Shown: positions 1-11,593 of the stretch, in pieces
Layout: each line of letters begins with the position of its first letter
Position numbering within the stretch: the stretch's first letter is position 1
Assembly: GCA_951217055.1 (NCBI GenBank)
Contig: OX578276.1
Location: forward strand, 136,653,787-136,717,786
Reading direction: 5' to 3'
Length of the DNA: 64,000 bases
From: Gerris lacustris
Lineage: Eukaryota; Arthropoda; Insecta; Hemiptera; Gerridae
Notes under the pieces: model-generated
Databases searched by the model: none
Told to the model about the DNA's origin: nothing
What the model saw: the letters and a program-made list of their open reading frames with translations, nothing else
Translations under genes and position numbers: made by a program

Positions 1-200
1 TTAAGTCGGCAATAGTTTTTCTGTTTTTGGGCAAAAAAGTTTAACTTGTATACCAAATTTCAAGTCTATAGCTTCAGTAGGTCGGGAGATATACTCCAAG
101 GTGCGACGGACGGACGGACGAACTACCAAAAGCATTAGGGTTTCTAGGACGACCTCGAAACCCTAAAAAGTCAGTCGGAGAAATTCGAACAAAACTTTTT
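1..200. repeat. Fossil interspersed repeat with GACG repeats
   Basis: The stretch has the composition of an old dispersed repeat, with a short (GACG)n run around 108-122. It then carries a phrase near 148-178 that reappears, diverged, at about 8346-8395 beside the Penelope-like relic. A similar GGACGGACAGAC run sits at about 40590-40610. No coding potential is visible. Family unknown. Confidence 0.4.
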
Positions 201-3200
201 TGTATACATAGTTAAAAAACTATCGTGGTGATCTCGTTTTCAATTTTAAGCAAAATCAGATTTATTTTTATCAATATTTCGGGAATTAATTATAAATAAA
301 TTATTCTCAATTATTCATTTTTCCCGGAAAAACGACTTGTATATCGTTCAATTCATATTTTAGTCCATTTAAAAAACACTTTCGAATTAGAATTCTGTCA
401 TTTAAACCGTTTACAAGAAATATATTTTTAGAATAATAATAGCTTTCAAGAAATAATGAGTTTAAGAGTGGAAGCGAACCTTAATTTCGCTTAGTGATGA
501 GATTATTCTGAACATTGGCATACATCCCAGTACTTTAGGCTCTATGCATTTGCACAAACTACGGCAAAAAATTACTTTCCTTATAATACCTACATATCTT
601 TTTTTCATATCAAATAAAAATGACAATAAATAAAAGAGTAAAAGTTATATACTAATTTATTATTTAAAAGCATATTTCCTATTATGAAATGTATATTTTA
701 TCTGTAGTATGAGTATTATGTACGTATATAATATGATATCCGCGTAAGAAATCAGAAAGACTGCACTGCACAAAGTTACTGAGATCCCTCTTCCGTTGCC
801 CAGGTCTGTCCAGCATACTCGACAGACCTGGATCCATGGATATATTCGCGCCATACAAGAGCGGATCGAGACGCTGGAATGTTTTCACGGTATAGATCAG
901 ACGGACGGGATCTGCACGATAGTGGAGAACGACAGACCTGAGATCAGCCATCCAGGCCGTCAAAAATATCCGCGGATCTGATCCGTCATAAAATCTGCTC
1001 GTGTGTGGCTTGCTATTGTCATTTCTATGCCGTTTACTTTGTCATGGGTTTTTCATTAAAAATAATTAAATCTGAACTATGTAATTGTGATTTGCATTTA
1101 CTTTTTACTACGTTTATATTAGCTTGGTTTCTTGTTTGTTTGTCCAGTTTTAACTAACTTCCCGAGTAGCTAGACATTTAGAATAGCTCTGAGCAGTATG
1201 ACAATGCATTATTTTAATACTTTTAGCCATCTTTCAGCTGAATTTAATTCGTTTTCAGCAAATTTTGCTGTATAGAAAGTTAGTTCGGAAAATTTTCGCA
1301 AGTTATTTTATTTGTTTTGGCATATCCCATATTTACGATCTTCATTTTGACGGGTTTCAAATGCATGATTTATGATATCAAATTTAAAAACGTAGTATAT
1401 AAAAAGTTCTTTTTATCTTGTAATTATTGTTACTTATAAGAAAGCTCTTGAGGCGTAGATTAAAAGTATTTAGGTTTCTAATATTTGTATATGCACAATT
1501 ATGATTAATATTTAATATTTATTCAAAAATTGGTTATTTATCGAGCCTCATAAAAATTTAGAGGAATTATCACATCTAATATATAGCCTCCAAACTGTGA
1601 TTACCTGAATATAATAGAACGAATTATGTATAATATAGTCTTGACTCTTTTCTATGAAGGCTTTAGAAACGAAAATATTTAGAAATTTTTAGGTGAAGGC
1701 TAGTATAAATAAAATATAATTATACAGTTAACAAAATGGTTCAAAGTTTTTGAATTAAAACAATATTTTTAAAAATAATCAGAAATCCAGGAAAATATTT
1801 CAATTGTCAGCACCAAAAACAAGATAAGAGTATAAATAATATCTAGCATTTATCAAGATTTAGAATCCTATTTCCTGAAGTCTTGTTAAAAATTGTTTGT
1901 TTTTCAAGGAAACCAGAAGATTAATGTAGTGAAAATCTCATCAATATTTATCAACCGGCAGAAATCTACCATACTCTCATTTGTTCAGAAGTGAGTTTGA
2001 CATATTATGCTTGTAACAAGTGCATGTTATTCAGTTTATAAGTTTGTGTAGGGAACTTGTATCACTCTGACTGTGGTTGTATCGCATGTCATGATATTTC
2101 GTGCCTCTTTCAAAAAAAAAGTAATAGAATAACGAAGATAAAAACTATAAGGAAGTATGAACAGGGAATGTGGAAGATGTATTTCCGAATAGAAAGAATA
2201 GAGCTCAGTGTAGCGAGTGTTCTAATCGAGATTGGAATACATAAAAAACAAAAGAATCTGATACATTTTATGGAAAATATAACAAATGTAAAAAAAAAAA
2301 AAAAAAAAACAAGGCAAAAAAATTAAAAAAGATGGATGAGTAGAAAATGTAGTTTTTTGCACAATGTACGATTATTTTTATCAAAATGTGAGTTAACATC
2401 CCTCTAAATTAATATTTAGATCACTCAGATGCCATTAAAATTAGTTAGGAGAACCATTCATGTCAGTATAAAGTCTGTCAATGATCTTAATATTCATCAT
2501 TTGTATCAACTGTGAAATCCTGATCCCACTCCTGATTGAGACCATTTCCCGTCCGACATGACTTTTGTTTTAAGAGCGAGCAATAAAAATTATCAATAAT
2601 TTTGACTTCAATCATAAATCAATTAGTTATCTTTCTTTTCATTTAAAGTTCATATAACGATAAGGAATAAACAATCTAGAGTAATAATAAATATAATAAA
2701 ATAATAATTAGCCAAGTCAAAATAGACACAATAAAGACAATCAAGAAAAAAAATCAGGAATTTTGAAAATTGGCACAGTTGTTCCATGGTAACCTAGTTT
2801 AAAGAAAATAAAAAGTCCTGGTGGGAAAGGGTGGGCTAGAGGGACGGGGGCCTTTAAAGGTTAATTTTTTTCAGTTTTTCGCTCATATCTCCAAAACTAT
2901 CACTCAAAACGTAAATTTATGTGTAGAAAAATTGAAGGGGACAAGATTTTCTACAAACATGTTTATTTCCATTTTCTACGTAGGACCAATTTTTTGGGGG
3001 TATAGGGTCGAGAAAGTAACATTATTTTCAAAAATAACATTTAAAGTAACAAGTTGCAGGTAACTGTTATATGTTATAGTTATACTATAACACTTCACAA
3101 CTATTACTGTAATTGTTATCGCATCGTTAATGTTCCCTGATTCCGTTTTCTGCCCTGTTTCTGTTGTTCCAAAATATGTCACATTAAAAAATTTCACGGT

Positions 3201-3480
3201 CTACATTGACTTTGATATCAAATCCGCGAGATAGTCTTAATCTCCTATAATATAATGTCAGCTGTACAATACCAAATCCATTATGAAAATTAAAATAAAT
3301 AATATTTTAAATGTAGCTGACAACCAACTTCATACAATTGCATACAACGAACTCATACAATTACAAAAATAACACAGTACATCGAACATATTTGAATTAT
3401 TCTAATATTTTCTCTCTCAAAAAGATTCGAACTCATTAATAACAAGCTTACCAGATTATTCTGCTAGTTCTTTCTTAACC
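200..3480. other. AT-rich DNA without recognisable genes
   Basis: Mostly unstructured AT-rich sequence. A GC-richer island at about 780-985 holds an 11-bp hairpin (800-810 pairs with 821-831, loop 10). A poly-A run lies near 2290-2308. The short open frames here have no recognisable domain, and I see no splice-framed exon. Confidence 0.5.
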
Positions 3481-3540
3481 CTCGTAACTTTTGGATTTCT
3501 AGGTCTTCCGGTGGTAACCACGTCATGTTGGATAAAGATT

Positions 3541-3580
3541 TTCGACGTTTCACCTCCTATACTGGAGCCATCTTCGGGGA
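3541..3580 (-). repeat. Penelope-type terminal hairpin motif
   Basis: On the minus strand the sequence reads CCGAAGATG, then a short stem-loop (CTCC pairs with GGAG), then GAAACG. This CTGAAGATG/stem/GAAACG pattern is common near the ends of animal Penelope-like elements. The same pattern recurs at 9623, 27743, 30620, 53169 and 59241. It resembles a hammerhead core but has an extra base before stem II. Flanking 3480-3940 shows no identifiable coding sequence. Confidence 0.45.
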
Positions 3581-4271
3581 TGTACATGTACATGATGATC
3601 TTAGAGAGAGACCACGTATACTAGAAGGAATGGCAGGAAGGTGCGTCTTATATATCCTATTCCGGGGTCTAAGACAATAGCTGCAGTCAGTATCCTCTCG
3701 TGTGTTGCAGACAAGGTGTAAGGATTATTAGGTCACTTAGGAACTAGGTTGTGGTCTCAACATAGTTTAAGAAAAGCAAGTCTCGTTAACTTCTCTCCAT
3801 CTTTTTGTTCTCATAAAGATATCCTCACCGTAGATGTAAGCTATCCGTGGTACGTAGGCTTCCGTAGTTCATCCCATAATGATTCTAGGTCTTCTGATTT
3901 TGACTTCCTAGCCAAGGCAGGACAGAGGTTCTCCTAACTAATATAATAATTTATATCTTAATATAAGCACACCTCTTCAGGGTTGCAATAGAAACATTCA
4001 ATTGATAAACATTTATTTTAGTTAAACTTTGCCTCACAAACTGGCTTCCGATATACATTTACCCTGACAATATAGCGAACATTAAAAAAATAGACTGTCA
4101 ATTGGTGTGGCACATAGCTTCCTCTCATCCTATCACGAACTTTTATTTTATGCTTTCACAAGCTATTATTGTCTAGTATATTTAATTATTGTCTAAATGT
4201 TTCCGCCGCTTTATTACTCTGTCAAAATTATTTTGATTTCTTACATGAACTAAAAAAAAGTATCAATTTAG

Positions 4272-4694
4272 CAAAAGTTAAAGAGGGCAGACGGTTTAAA
4301 ATTAATCTGGAGCTATCTGCGGGTTAGTTTCGATAAACTGTAAAAGTTTCGTACAAATCAGCTAAGTACTTTTCAAGCTATAGGTGTAAATAAATGTATG
4401 TTTGTGCCCATAGGGAAGAGAAACAATTGGGGGCAGAAGGTTGAAACTTATATGGGACCAACAATGAGCTAATGATGACCTACCATACAAATTTCATTAA
4501 AATCGGACGTGCAGTGTTTTAAGATTTGTTGGTACGCAAAAATTGAGTGATAGACTGACAGACAGACACGGACCCAAAAATGTTCTCTGATGTCTGAAAC
4601 GGATATCTTGGAATTTTTCAAAACGGAGACATAAAAATATTATCGTTCTTCTGAACGATCACATAGCTTCCGTTACCTTCGGTAAGCTCGGAAG
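4272..4694 (+). repeat. Dispersed ~420-bp repeat family, copy 1
   Basis: Consensus landmarks in order are TTTAGCAAAAGTTA, GGCTATCTGCGGG-like, TAAATAAATGTATGTTTGTG, GCAGAAGGTTGAAACTTATA, a GACAGACAGACA run, CTGATGTCTGAAACGGAT and a closing hairpin GGTAAGCTCGGAAGC. Other copies lie at 5380-5800 (minus), 10535-10855 (plus, diverged), 32820-32930 (plus, cut by a LINE) and 58680-59106 (plus). Non-coding and of unknown class. Confidence 0.6.
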
Positions 4695-5379
4695 CAACAA
4701 GAAGTGTAGAAGTTATTTAAAAATTATCTAATTAAAAATAAAGCAATCTAAAAAACGACAGTCTTAATAACTAAAGCAAGGGGTAGGGAAAGAACTTTGA
4801 ATTTATCTAACTAAAATATTGCTAGATTCAAAACATTTCTCTCAGCAGTTTCATTTTTCTCCATTCTCGGAGATAATATAAATCTTACTGTTTTAATTAA
4901 AATAATCTTGACGTAATTTAACGTTCAAATGTTAGTGAATGATTTTTTTTAGTTATAACTTCATGTTTTATATATTAAAATATTTTTTTTTCCTGAAGCA
5001 GTTTTTTTTACTCTTTGTTTTCAATTATAATAAAATAAAAATAACTATATACAATAAATATGTTTCTGGGTCTCTTCAGGGTTTTTTTTGTATGGTTAAT
5101 AAATTAGTTTCTACCCTCCTTATTGTTTCTTAAACTTAAGCTATATTTCGCTCTAATACCGTGGGCTTCTTCAGGCTGATTTTGTAATCATTAGCCGTAT
5201 GAGTCATTCAATCAAAAAGTTGTTTCTAAATTTTATTTAAATAATTGAGAAAATGAATACTATATCCTTGAATCTCCCCTATCTAAGGGAGACATTTATT
5301 AACCATGCAAAAGAAACCTGAAAAGATTCAGGAAACTTATTCATTATTTAGTGATTTTATTTAATAAATCTATTATTTT

Positions 5380-5412
5380 GCTTCCGTGCTTACCTTCGGT
5401 AAGCACGGAAGC
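5380..5412. repeat. Perfect 15-bp hairpin at a repeat terminus
   Basis: Bases 5380-5394 are perfectly complementary to 5398-5412, with a 3-base TTC loop. It marks the inner end of the right arm of the fold-back structure. The other family copies have weaker versions of the same hairpin (4667-4693, 59070-59106). Confidence 0.8.
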
Positions 5413-5962
5413 AAAATAAAGGTAGGTCTCTAATTTCAAAAATTCCAATACAGAAATCCGTATCAGACATCAGGGAACATTTTTGGTACCGTGTCTGTCT
5501 GTCGGTCGGTCTGCCGTTCAATTTTTGCAAACCAACATATCTTAAAAAATACACGTCCAATTTTAATGAAATTTGGGTGGTTGGTCATAATTAGCTCATT
5601 GTTGGTTCCATATAAGTTTCAACCCTCTGCGCCTATTTGTTTCTCATCCACATGCACACAAAAATACATTTATTTACACCAATAGCTTCAAAAGTACTTA
5701 TCTGATTTGATTGAAACGTTTATAGTTCGAAAGTAACCCGCAGATAGCCCCAGATTAATTTGAACCGGCTTGCTCTTAAACTTTTGCTAAATTGATACTA
5801 TAATTCAAGTAAAACATCAAAACAATTTTGACACATTTAAACCCGGGGGGGGGGAGTAAGCCAATTAGACAATAATAGCTTGTAAAAGCATAAAATCAAT
5901 AATGTACGTAGATAGGATGTGAGGAAGCTTTGTGTCACACCAATTGGCAGTCTATTTTATTT

Positions 5963-6850
5963 CTTGTTAGTGGTGTAACAAAGTGTAAACATTTGAGTTA
6001 TGGTAATGATGAGAAATAAAGGTTGTGTAGAAGTTGTGAAATAAATTCAGGAAATATTTGCAATGCCAGCTTCCAACCTCTAATGGTTCTCCTGCAGAAT
6101 AAATGGCCAATTTATTACTACCAAAAAAATGTTAAGGTCATCTTGAATGCTGGTATGATGAATTGAATAAAACATTTAGGATAAAAATTAACAAATAATT
6201 TGAAACCGAGTTTGAAAAATGTATTTAACATTTCTTAACATTGAACCGTATTGATTGAGGAAATCATGAGTTGCCACCTTACTTATCGTGGTTCCTTATT
6301 GGTGTCAATAATTAAGCGGAGTTAAGGAAATTCATAATCATCATAAAACCAAAATAACTCTCCTCATTTATCATTTGAAGTTTCATAAATACATCATATC
6401 ACTGCACTAATTATACATATATAATAATCAATGCATTCATTATTTCCTCCCCTACAAAACTGTTGCTTCTCCCTGTTTCTGTCTGCAGCACTTAGGGAGG
6501 GGAGCTCACCGACCCTTCTTTGTGCACTTTATTGTGTCTCTACCCTCAAACTGATATTGCTCCAGCGACTACAGCACATTCTGGTAGACACTGCACACAG
6601 CTATCACAACTTGCTAAATTATTCTTGTCAAAGATTATACTATATCGGGTTCATCAACTTTCAACTGTACTTTGCAGAATTTTTTAACCATATCTTAAAT
6701 GCTGACTCAGTAGAGAAAATGAAACATTAATTGATAACATTTTGAACATCATTACCAAGCTTGTAGTAAGAAATAATATTTCGTTTAAATGTTCTCGGTG
6801 AAAAAAGTAGTACTAATTTTGATTTGGTAACTTTCGAATTGAACTTAAGC
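5963..6850. other. No recognisable gene
   Basis: AT-rich sequence. A 99-codon open frame at 6431-6730 has no recognisable motif and looks like chance. The phrase AAGGTCATCTTGAATGCTGG near 6133 resembles the Penelope-type hairpin at 59241-59272 and may be a decayed copy. Confidence 0.4.
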
Positions 6851-7011
6851 ATACTTACCTGGCGTAGAGGATACCGTGATCACTAAGGCGGTTCCTCCAG
6901 GGTGAGGCCTAATCATTGCACTTCGATTAGGGTGACCCCTGCGAATGTCCCTAATGTGGACATCTCGGGCGCAGAATTTTTGTTAGTTGGGACTGCGTTC
7001 GCGCTGTCCCA
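6851..7011 (+). ncRNA. U1: U1 spliceosomal snRNA gene or recent variant copy
   Basis: The sequence starts with the universal U1 5' end ATACTTACCTGGC, whose ACTTACCTG pairs with 5' splice sites. It keeps the order of all U1 parts. Stem-loop I has a loop reading GATCACTAAGG. Stem-loop II has the U1A-binding loop ATTGCACTTCG. Stem-loop III has ATGTCC pairing with GGACAT. The Sm site is AATTTTTG at about 6976-6983, and stem-loop IV is GGGAC..GCGTTCGCGC..GTCCC. The length of about 161 nt is normal for insect U1. No poly-A tail follows, which argues against a retrocopy. Oddity: the U1-70K loop normally reads GATCANGAAG, and here the G after ACAC-type position N is T. I could not identify a convincing upstream PSE, so an active gene, a variant and a pseudogene are all possible. 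Confidence 0.85.
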
Positions 7012-7570
7012 GATAAAGATCTATACATATGAATAAATAACCTTTGCCAATAGGGATAATAAGGTTGCCAAAGTTGAATAGGCAGTAATTATCAATAAAA
7101 AATGTCCAGTTATTAATGCTCATTTTTTCCCTTCCTCCCGCAAGTTTAAATATGTACTTTTTATAACTTAGAATACCGAATCACTTACAATTTGTTGTTG
7201 ACGCTGATTATTTGACAGCAATAGTTTTGAAAAAGCTAAACTGTAGTATCTGAATCTAAGTTTCCCTTGCTCGATGCCAGCAAAAGAAAACTATCATTCA
7301 CGTCACACAGAGCAAGGAGAAGTTTCTTTTGTAGTTGTAGTTCAATTATTAATTACCTAACTTAGTTCGCTTAACAATACTTTGGGTTTATATCTTTAAT
7401 TTTTTCTTGGAATTGAAAACTTAGTTGGATGATTAACAAAAATGTGTGTTTTGCAATTTCGCAATACGAATAGTAGTATTATAGACGGGAAGGCCTGGCC
7501 TAGCTAACTGCCCAGGATAGGATATTTTTTGTCAACCCCAAGCACATACACCAACCCAACCATCACCGCC
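7012..7570. other. No recognisable gene
   Basis: AT-rich flank between the U1-like sequence and the LINE relic. No open frame, hairpin or repeat that I can name. Confidence 0.4.
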
Positions 7571-7576
7571 TCTCCC

Positions 7577-8230
7577 TCAAACCTCTTTGTAAGGATTATA
7601 AAGGATGTCTTGCCACTTTAATGTTACAAACTCCTTCACCCTAATTTCTCCTGTTCCTAAGGTATGGAGGCGCAATCTTCCACATCCTTCGCACACTTCC
7701 ATGAAGTGGTAAGCTCTTCTCTTCATCGCCACACACCGGACAGTTTGGGGTATCCTCAACTTTTAGTAATGTCAGTTGTCATCTGAGCCTGAAGAGTCCA
7801 GTTAAGACTCCAACTAGGTTTCTCAGGTAGGTCCTTCTCAGTCCTATGAGCCATCTGATTTTCCTTTCCTCCTGCTTAATTTTGGCAATCGCATTATAGA
7901 CTGCCTGCAACTCTCTGTGTCTAACTACGCTCCTTCTGCTTCATCCCAGATCCACTTTTTGATAACTAACTTATCCTGACCTCTCGACAAGTCAACTGCA
8001 AATTTCTTTTGCCAGAATGGAGTGGACGCTCCTATTTTTGCCACCGCGTCTGCTTTCTCGTACCCTGGGCCTGGGGCCCAGAGCAGTGAAACCTTCTTTA
8101 TCTCTGCCAGCAGCTCTAATGTCTCCTGACACTCCCTCAACAGTGCAGAAGCAGAAGGTGCACTTGGAGCATTAAGAGCTTGATGTGCCGCTTGGCTGTC
8201 CGACCATATCTTTTTGGTTATTTTGGGGAG
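7577..8230 (-). pseudogene. LINE relic: RNase H domain and C-terminal zinc region
   Basis: Read on the minus strand from about 8230, fragments spell an RNase H domain of a non-LTR retrotransposon. First comes IWSDSQAAHQAL (the DSQ aspartate motif), then VSLLWAPGPGYEKADAVAK, matching the usual WVPGHSGIxGNEKADELA with the GHSG histidine region changed. Further on, NLVGVLTGLFRLR and CPVCGDEE match the C-terminal tail seen in RNase H-bearing LINE groups such as R1/LOA/I. An in-frame stop and at least one frameshift break it. No RT is present. The copy is dead and differs from the intact LINE at 19.5-25 kb. Confidence 0.75.
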
Positions 8231-8567
8231 AAATGGCCGCCATTTTGAAAACTCTATATATATTTATGTTTTACTTTCCTATTCCTTTAAAACGATATCC
8301 TACTCAAAAATTTAAAAAAAAATAAATAAATAAAATTATTCACTCCTAGGATGACCTCGAAACCCTTAGAAGAATGCAAAAATCAGTTGGAAATGTCAAA
8401 AATGAATAAATAGGTAAATAAAAAAGCGGGCTTCGTTGAAAGTTAAGTATAAACTAAATAAATAAAACAGCTTACCGATTTAGGAAGAAATAAGTAACAT
8501 TGAAACAAAAAAATTGATTAGTGAAAGGTAAATCTATTCCATGTCGGAGATCGACATAAAACTGACT

Positions 8568-9075
8568 CTAGTAGAAATTCATTCTAGTCAGAAGCAGACC
8601 ATCCCTTCTCTCGTAAAGGTTCTTCTCGCCGGCTCTGAGTTGACTATTTATTATTTCCAATTTCTCCAACGAATTTAGCTTACGCCTTTTCTGCGCAAAA
8701 TGGAGGAAGCGGATCTTGTGCTGCGCGTGCAAGTGATTATAATCGGTAAGGTGCTGATTAATCGAACTATTAGATCGTTGAAGGTGTTGTTTCAGTCGTA
8801 TCATAAAATTGCGGCCTTTTTGACCAACGTACTCAAAGTCGCAGTAGCTGCACATAGAAGATTCATAGTAACCGGAAATAAACTGGTGGTATTTTTTTGA
8901 GCATCCCTTAATCTCTGTTGAAAAATGCTAGTGGGGTCTTTGTCCAGTAATTTAAAGCCATTAACATCCTAAAATTAGAAACCTTATTATGGTACTCGTT
9001 ATTCTCCATAACTACGGTACAGCTACCTTTATCAGCTTTGAGAACAATTAGATCATTACCCTCTTATCATTTATT
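8568..9075 (-). pseudogene. Penelope-like RT/GIY-YIG relic with internal deletion
   Basis: On the minus strand, from about 9070 down, the frame reads DLIVLKADKGSCTVVM. This is the canonical N-terminal RT signature of Penelope-like elements (LKADKGNxTVVM). FKLLDKDPT follows, also typical. The catalytic RT core is missing. After a frame change the sequence resumes at 8855 with CSYCDFEYVGQKGRNFMIRL, the GIY-YIG endonuclease domain (here YVGQ), and runs to a stop at 8568. The residue arrangement C-x2-C then YVGQ fits PLE GIY-YIG domains. It appears to be a deletion derivative that cannot reverse transcribe. Confidence 0.8.
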
Positions 9076-9622
9076 ATAATACTATTTTTACTTTACTATT
9101 TCTGAAATTTTTATTTTGTGTTCTCCCTGAAAGAATATTCTTAATAATTCTTGCTGAGTCGATTTTCGGGCCTGCCGGTCATGGTTTTCACATATAGTCA
9201 ACGGCAGTAACAGAGTCAACGCAGAACCGGCGAGAGGAACCTTAACGAGAGAGGGGATGGTTCGCTTCTGATAAGGACTCTGGTTTTGGTTTCTACTAGA
9301 ATCAGTCATTTGTCGATCTCCGACATGGAATAGACTTACCTCTCACTAATCCTTTTTTTCTTTTTTTTTAATTTAACTCATTTCTTCCTCAATCGGTAGG
9401 CTGTTTTATTTATTTAGTTTATATTTAACTTTCTATGTAGCCCGCTTTTTTTTTATTTATTTCTGACTTTTCCAACTGATTTTTGCACGTTTTATTTTTT
9501 TTAATACAGTTTATTTGCTCTTTTGAATTGATAACTTTTTGTTCTTTACGTGTTTTCTGGTTTTAATTGTTATTTAAGTTTTATTGTTTTTACATAGTTC
9601 TCTTTTCTTGTTTGGTCTTAGG

Positions 9623-9655
9623 CACTGATGATGGTCTTATGAAGACTGAAAGCTG
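9623..9655 (+). repeat. PLE terminal hairpin (hammerhead-like core)
   Basis: The sequence CACTGATGATG is followed by GTCTT-ATG-AAGAC (perfect 5-bp stem, 3-nt loop) and then TGAAAGC. The parts CUGAUGA, a stem and GAAA occur in hammerhead ribozymes reported from Penelope-like elements. Extra bases between CTGATGA and the stem mean it does not match the strict core. Confidence 0.5.
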
Positions 9656-9669
9656 CTTTTTTAATAAAC

Positions 9670-10211
9670 CAGTTTGAATGAGAGTTGGTTGAGACACAAT
9701 TTATGTTATTCCTTCAAGTCATAATTCTCCTGATATGATGTCTTTATTATAATATGAATATTGTTTACTTTATTATCTGGCAACAAATTATTCCACTATT
9801 TAGTAAAAATACCTTACACCAGTATTTAAAGATTTATACTGGCAACAGCAATAAGTATGATAGAAGTCCACTTTTATAATAAACCTGAGGATGATCTGAG
9901 AGGAAGTTTCTTGTTTTGAGTAATAATATTGGTTTAACAGAGTTTGAGAACTGTTGTTAATGGAGATGCCAATAGAAGACGTGATTTATTGGGCTCTAAG
10001 GCCACACGGGGAATGAATACTAGACAGGTAATATATAGCCATCCTAGCCATATATAACACTCAGCTCGCACTCAAACCACACTCCCGTACTTTTAACTTT
10101 TGCCCTAAACCTTTTTTATACCTTTTATTGGCATTACCTTAAAAAAAAGTACTTGGAGATTTTATTACATAGTAGGTAACCTTGGCATGCAAATCTGTTA
10201 GTATTTACTTT

Positions 10212-10282
<71 letters not shown>

Positions 10283-10534
10283 CGAGAGTTTTAATTAAAT
10301 TTTAAAAATCTTTGTATATTCTATCAACATAGATTGAATTTAACGAGTGCTATAGTTCATCTAAATAATAAAAATAGTCTGCCGATTTTTATGGCACATT
10401 GCTTGCTCGCTTCCTAATAATATTGGACAAATGGTCAATTGAGATTTGGATCTGTTTCGATTTCAAGAAGAGCTACACTTATTTTTATTCAATATTAAAT
10501 ATGCGCAGACATAATATGCTTGATTTTAGTATGG
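9670..10534. other. AT-rich spacer with (AT)n microsatellite
   Basis: No gene is seen. A pure (AT)n microsatellite spans about 10214-10280. The rest is ordinary AT-rich sequence. Confidence 0.6.
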
Positions 10535-10855
10535 ACCATCTGCGGGGTACTTTCAACAAACCATTCAAATTTCTTCAAAATCGGTACTTTTAAGATATAG
10601 TTATTAATAAAAACATGTTTGTGCGCATTCGGAAGGAAGTAATGAGTGCAGATGATTAAAATTATATGGGAGCAACAATGGGCGAATTATGGGCCTATCA
10701 CCAAAATTTTATTGAAATTGGACCGTAAGTTATTGTTGACGGACAGAGACCAAAAATATTCCCTGATGTCTGAAACGAATTTTTGAGATTGGAGATAAAA
10801 ACTGCCATTACTCATATTGGACATAATGCTTCCTTAGTCTTCAGTAAGCTCCAAA
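10535..10855 (+). repeat. Dispersed ~420-bp repeat family, diverged copy
   Basis: This region matches the copy at 4272-4694 in order: CTGCGGGGTACTTTC, AACATGTTTGTGCGC, a GCAGATGATTAAAATTATAT block, GATGTCTGAAACG and a decayed terminal CTTCAGTAAGCTCC. Deletions and substitutions show it is old. Confidence 0.5.
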
Positions 10856-11593
10856 ACAAAAATAAATATTATAGAAATGTTAGAAAGTTATAATCGCATA
10901 AACTCGGCTTTTACATTTTACAGAAACAAATGTTACCGAGTAATTTTATTTGCCAAATCACATGCGACTTTACGTTGACTTGGGAATGGGACTTTTACAG
11001 TAAATCTAAATATGGTTTCATAGCTTTTTAAATCGATTGCAATTTCATTTTTTACCTTAACGTCGTATCTGTTTTTGGACACAGTATTGCAAATATCAAT
11101 GTAAATTTGTATCTGTTTGTATTTGAAAATAATTACTCTAAAGGTTGGATCCTTTAATGTGTATACAAATCCGTAGTTTGGATTCCATGTTCTTTGCACA
11201 TTATCATTGTTTGTCGAGCCTAAGTTCATAGGTAATTTTCTTATTATTATGTTTATCTACGACCTATACACGTGCCCGGGCCAGTCGAATCCGAGTCTTG
11301 ATAGAGTGAGCTCCGGGTCCGTCTCGCCGCCTGGTATTTCGAAAATTCAGCTACCGCTTTTCCTTCCCCACCTTCCCTTTTCATCCACCGACCGATTCCT
11401 TACGCTACCTGCAACAGTTTTCCACCAAAAATCAGGTATTTTTTAATATTTTATTTATTTCAATTACTAACTAGCGAACAGCCAGTTAAACCTCGAAAAA
11501 CAGTCCACTGAAGGTCTCGAATAAGTCCTTCTGGTCCTTCCAATTGTACATATCCATTCAGCATGTACATTCTCTGATAACATATATGATTTT
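10856..11593. other. No recognisable gene; GC-rich patch
   Basis: A patch at about 11270-11420 is much richer in GC than its surroundings and is open on the plus strand (within 11207-11446). Its translation has no motif I recognise, and no splice context is clear. It could be an old element end or a decayed exon; I cannot tell. Confidence 0.3.

Larger units (their letters stand above)
4085..5962. mobile_element. Large fold-back (inverted-repeat) element
   Basis: Two arms of about 0.6 kb face each other. The left arm (about 4085-4694) begins with an A-rich run and ATAGACTGTCAATTGGTGTG; the right arm (about 5380-5962) ends with the complementary CACACCAATTGGCAGTCTAT. Both arms carry the same conserved blocks in opposite order and finish inward with a GGTAAGC/GGAAGC hairpin. 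The inverted homology resumes nearer the centre (about 5060-5110 against 5290-5340). The left side has some 330 bp with no partner on the right. No transposase is visible. It is either a fold-back transposon or two head-to-head copies of one repeat family. Confidence 0.6.
8374..9665. mobile_element. Penelope-like element with inverted second 3' end
   Basis: A minus-strand PLE body (about 8568-9075) and its 3' region (8374-8567) face a second PLE 3' region in plus orientation (about 9195-9665). The arms 8374-8640 and 9200-9488 are inverted copies, sharing GTCGATCTCCGACATGGAAT and further blocks out to GCAAAAATCAGTTGG. The plus-oriented end finishes with the CTGATGATGG..GAAAGC hairpin at 9623-9655 and an AATAAA. 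Inverted or partial duplicate ends are typical of PLEs. Confidence 0.7.

Noticed and set aside
9623..9655. Canonical hammerhead ribozyme
   Set aside because: The CTGATGA and GAAA boxes are present, but extra bases separate the core from stem II and I could not close stems I and III. It is kept only as a hammerhead-like motif.
11207..11446. Host exon in the GC-rich patch
   Set aside because: There is no recognisable protein motif and no consistent splice signals; composition alone is not enough.
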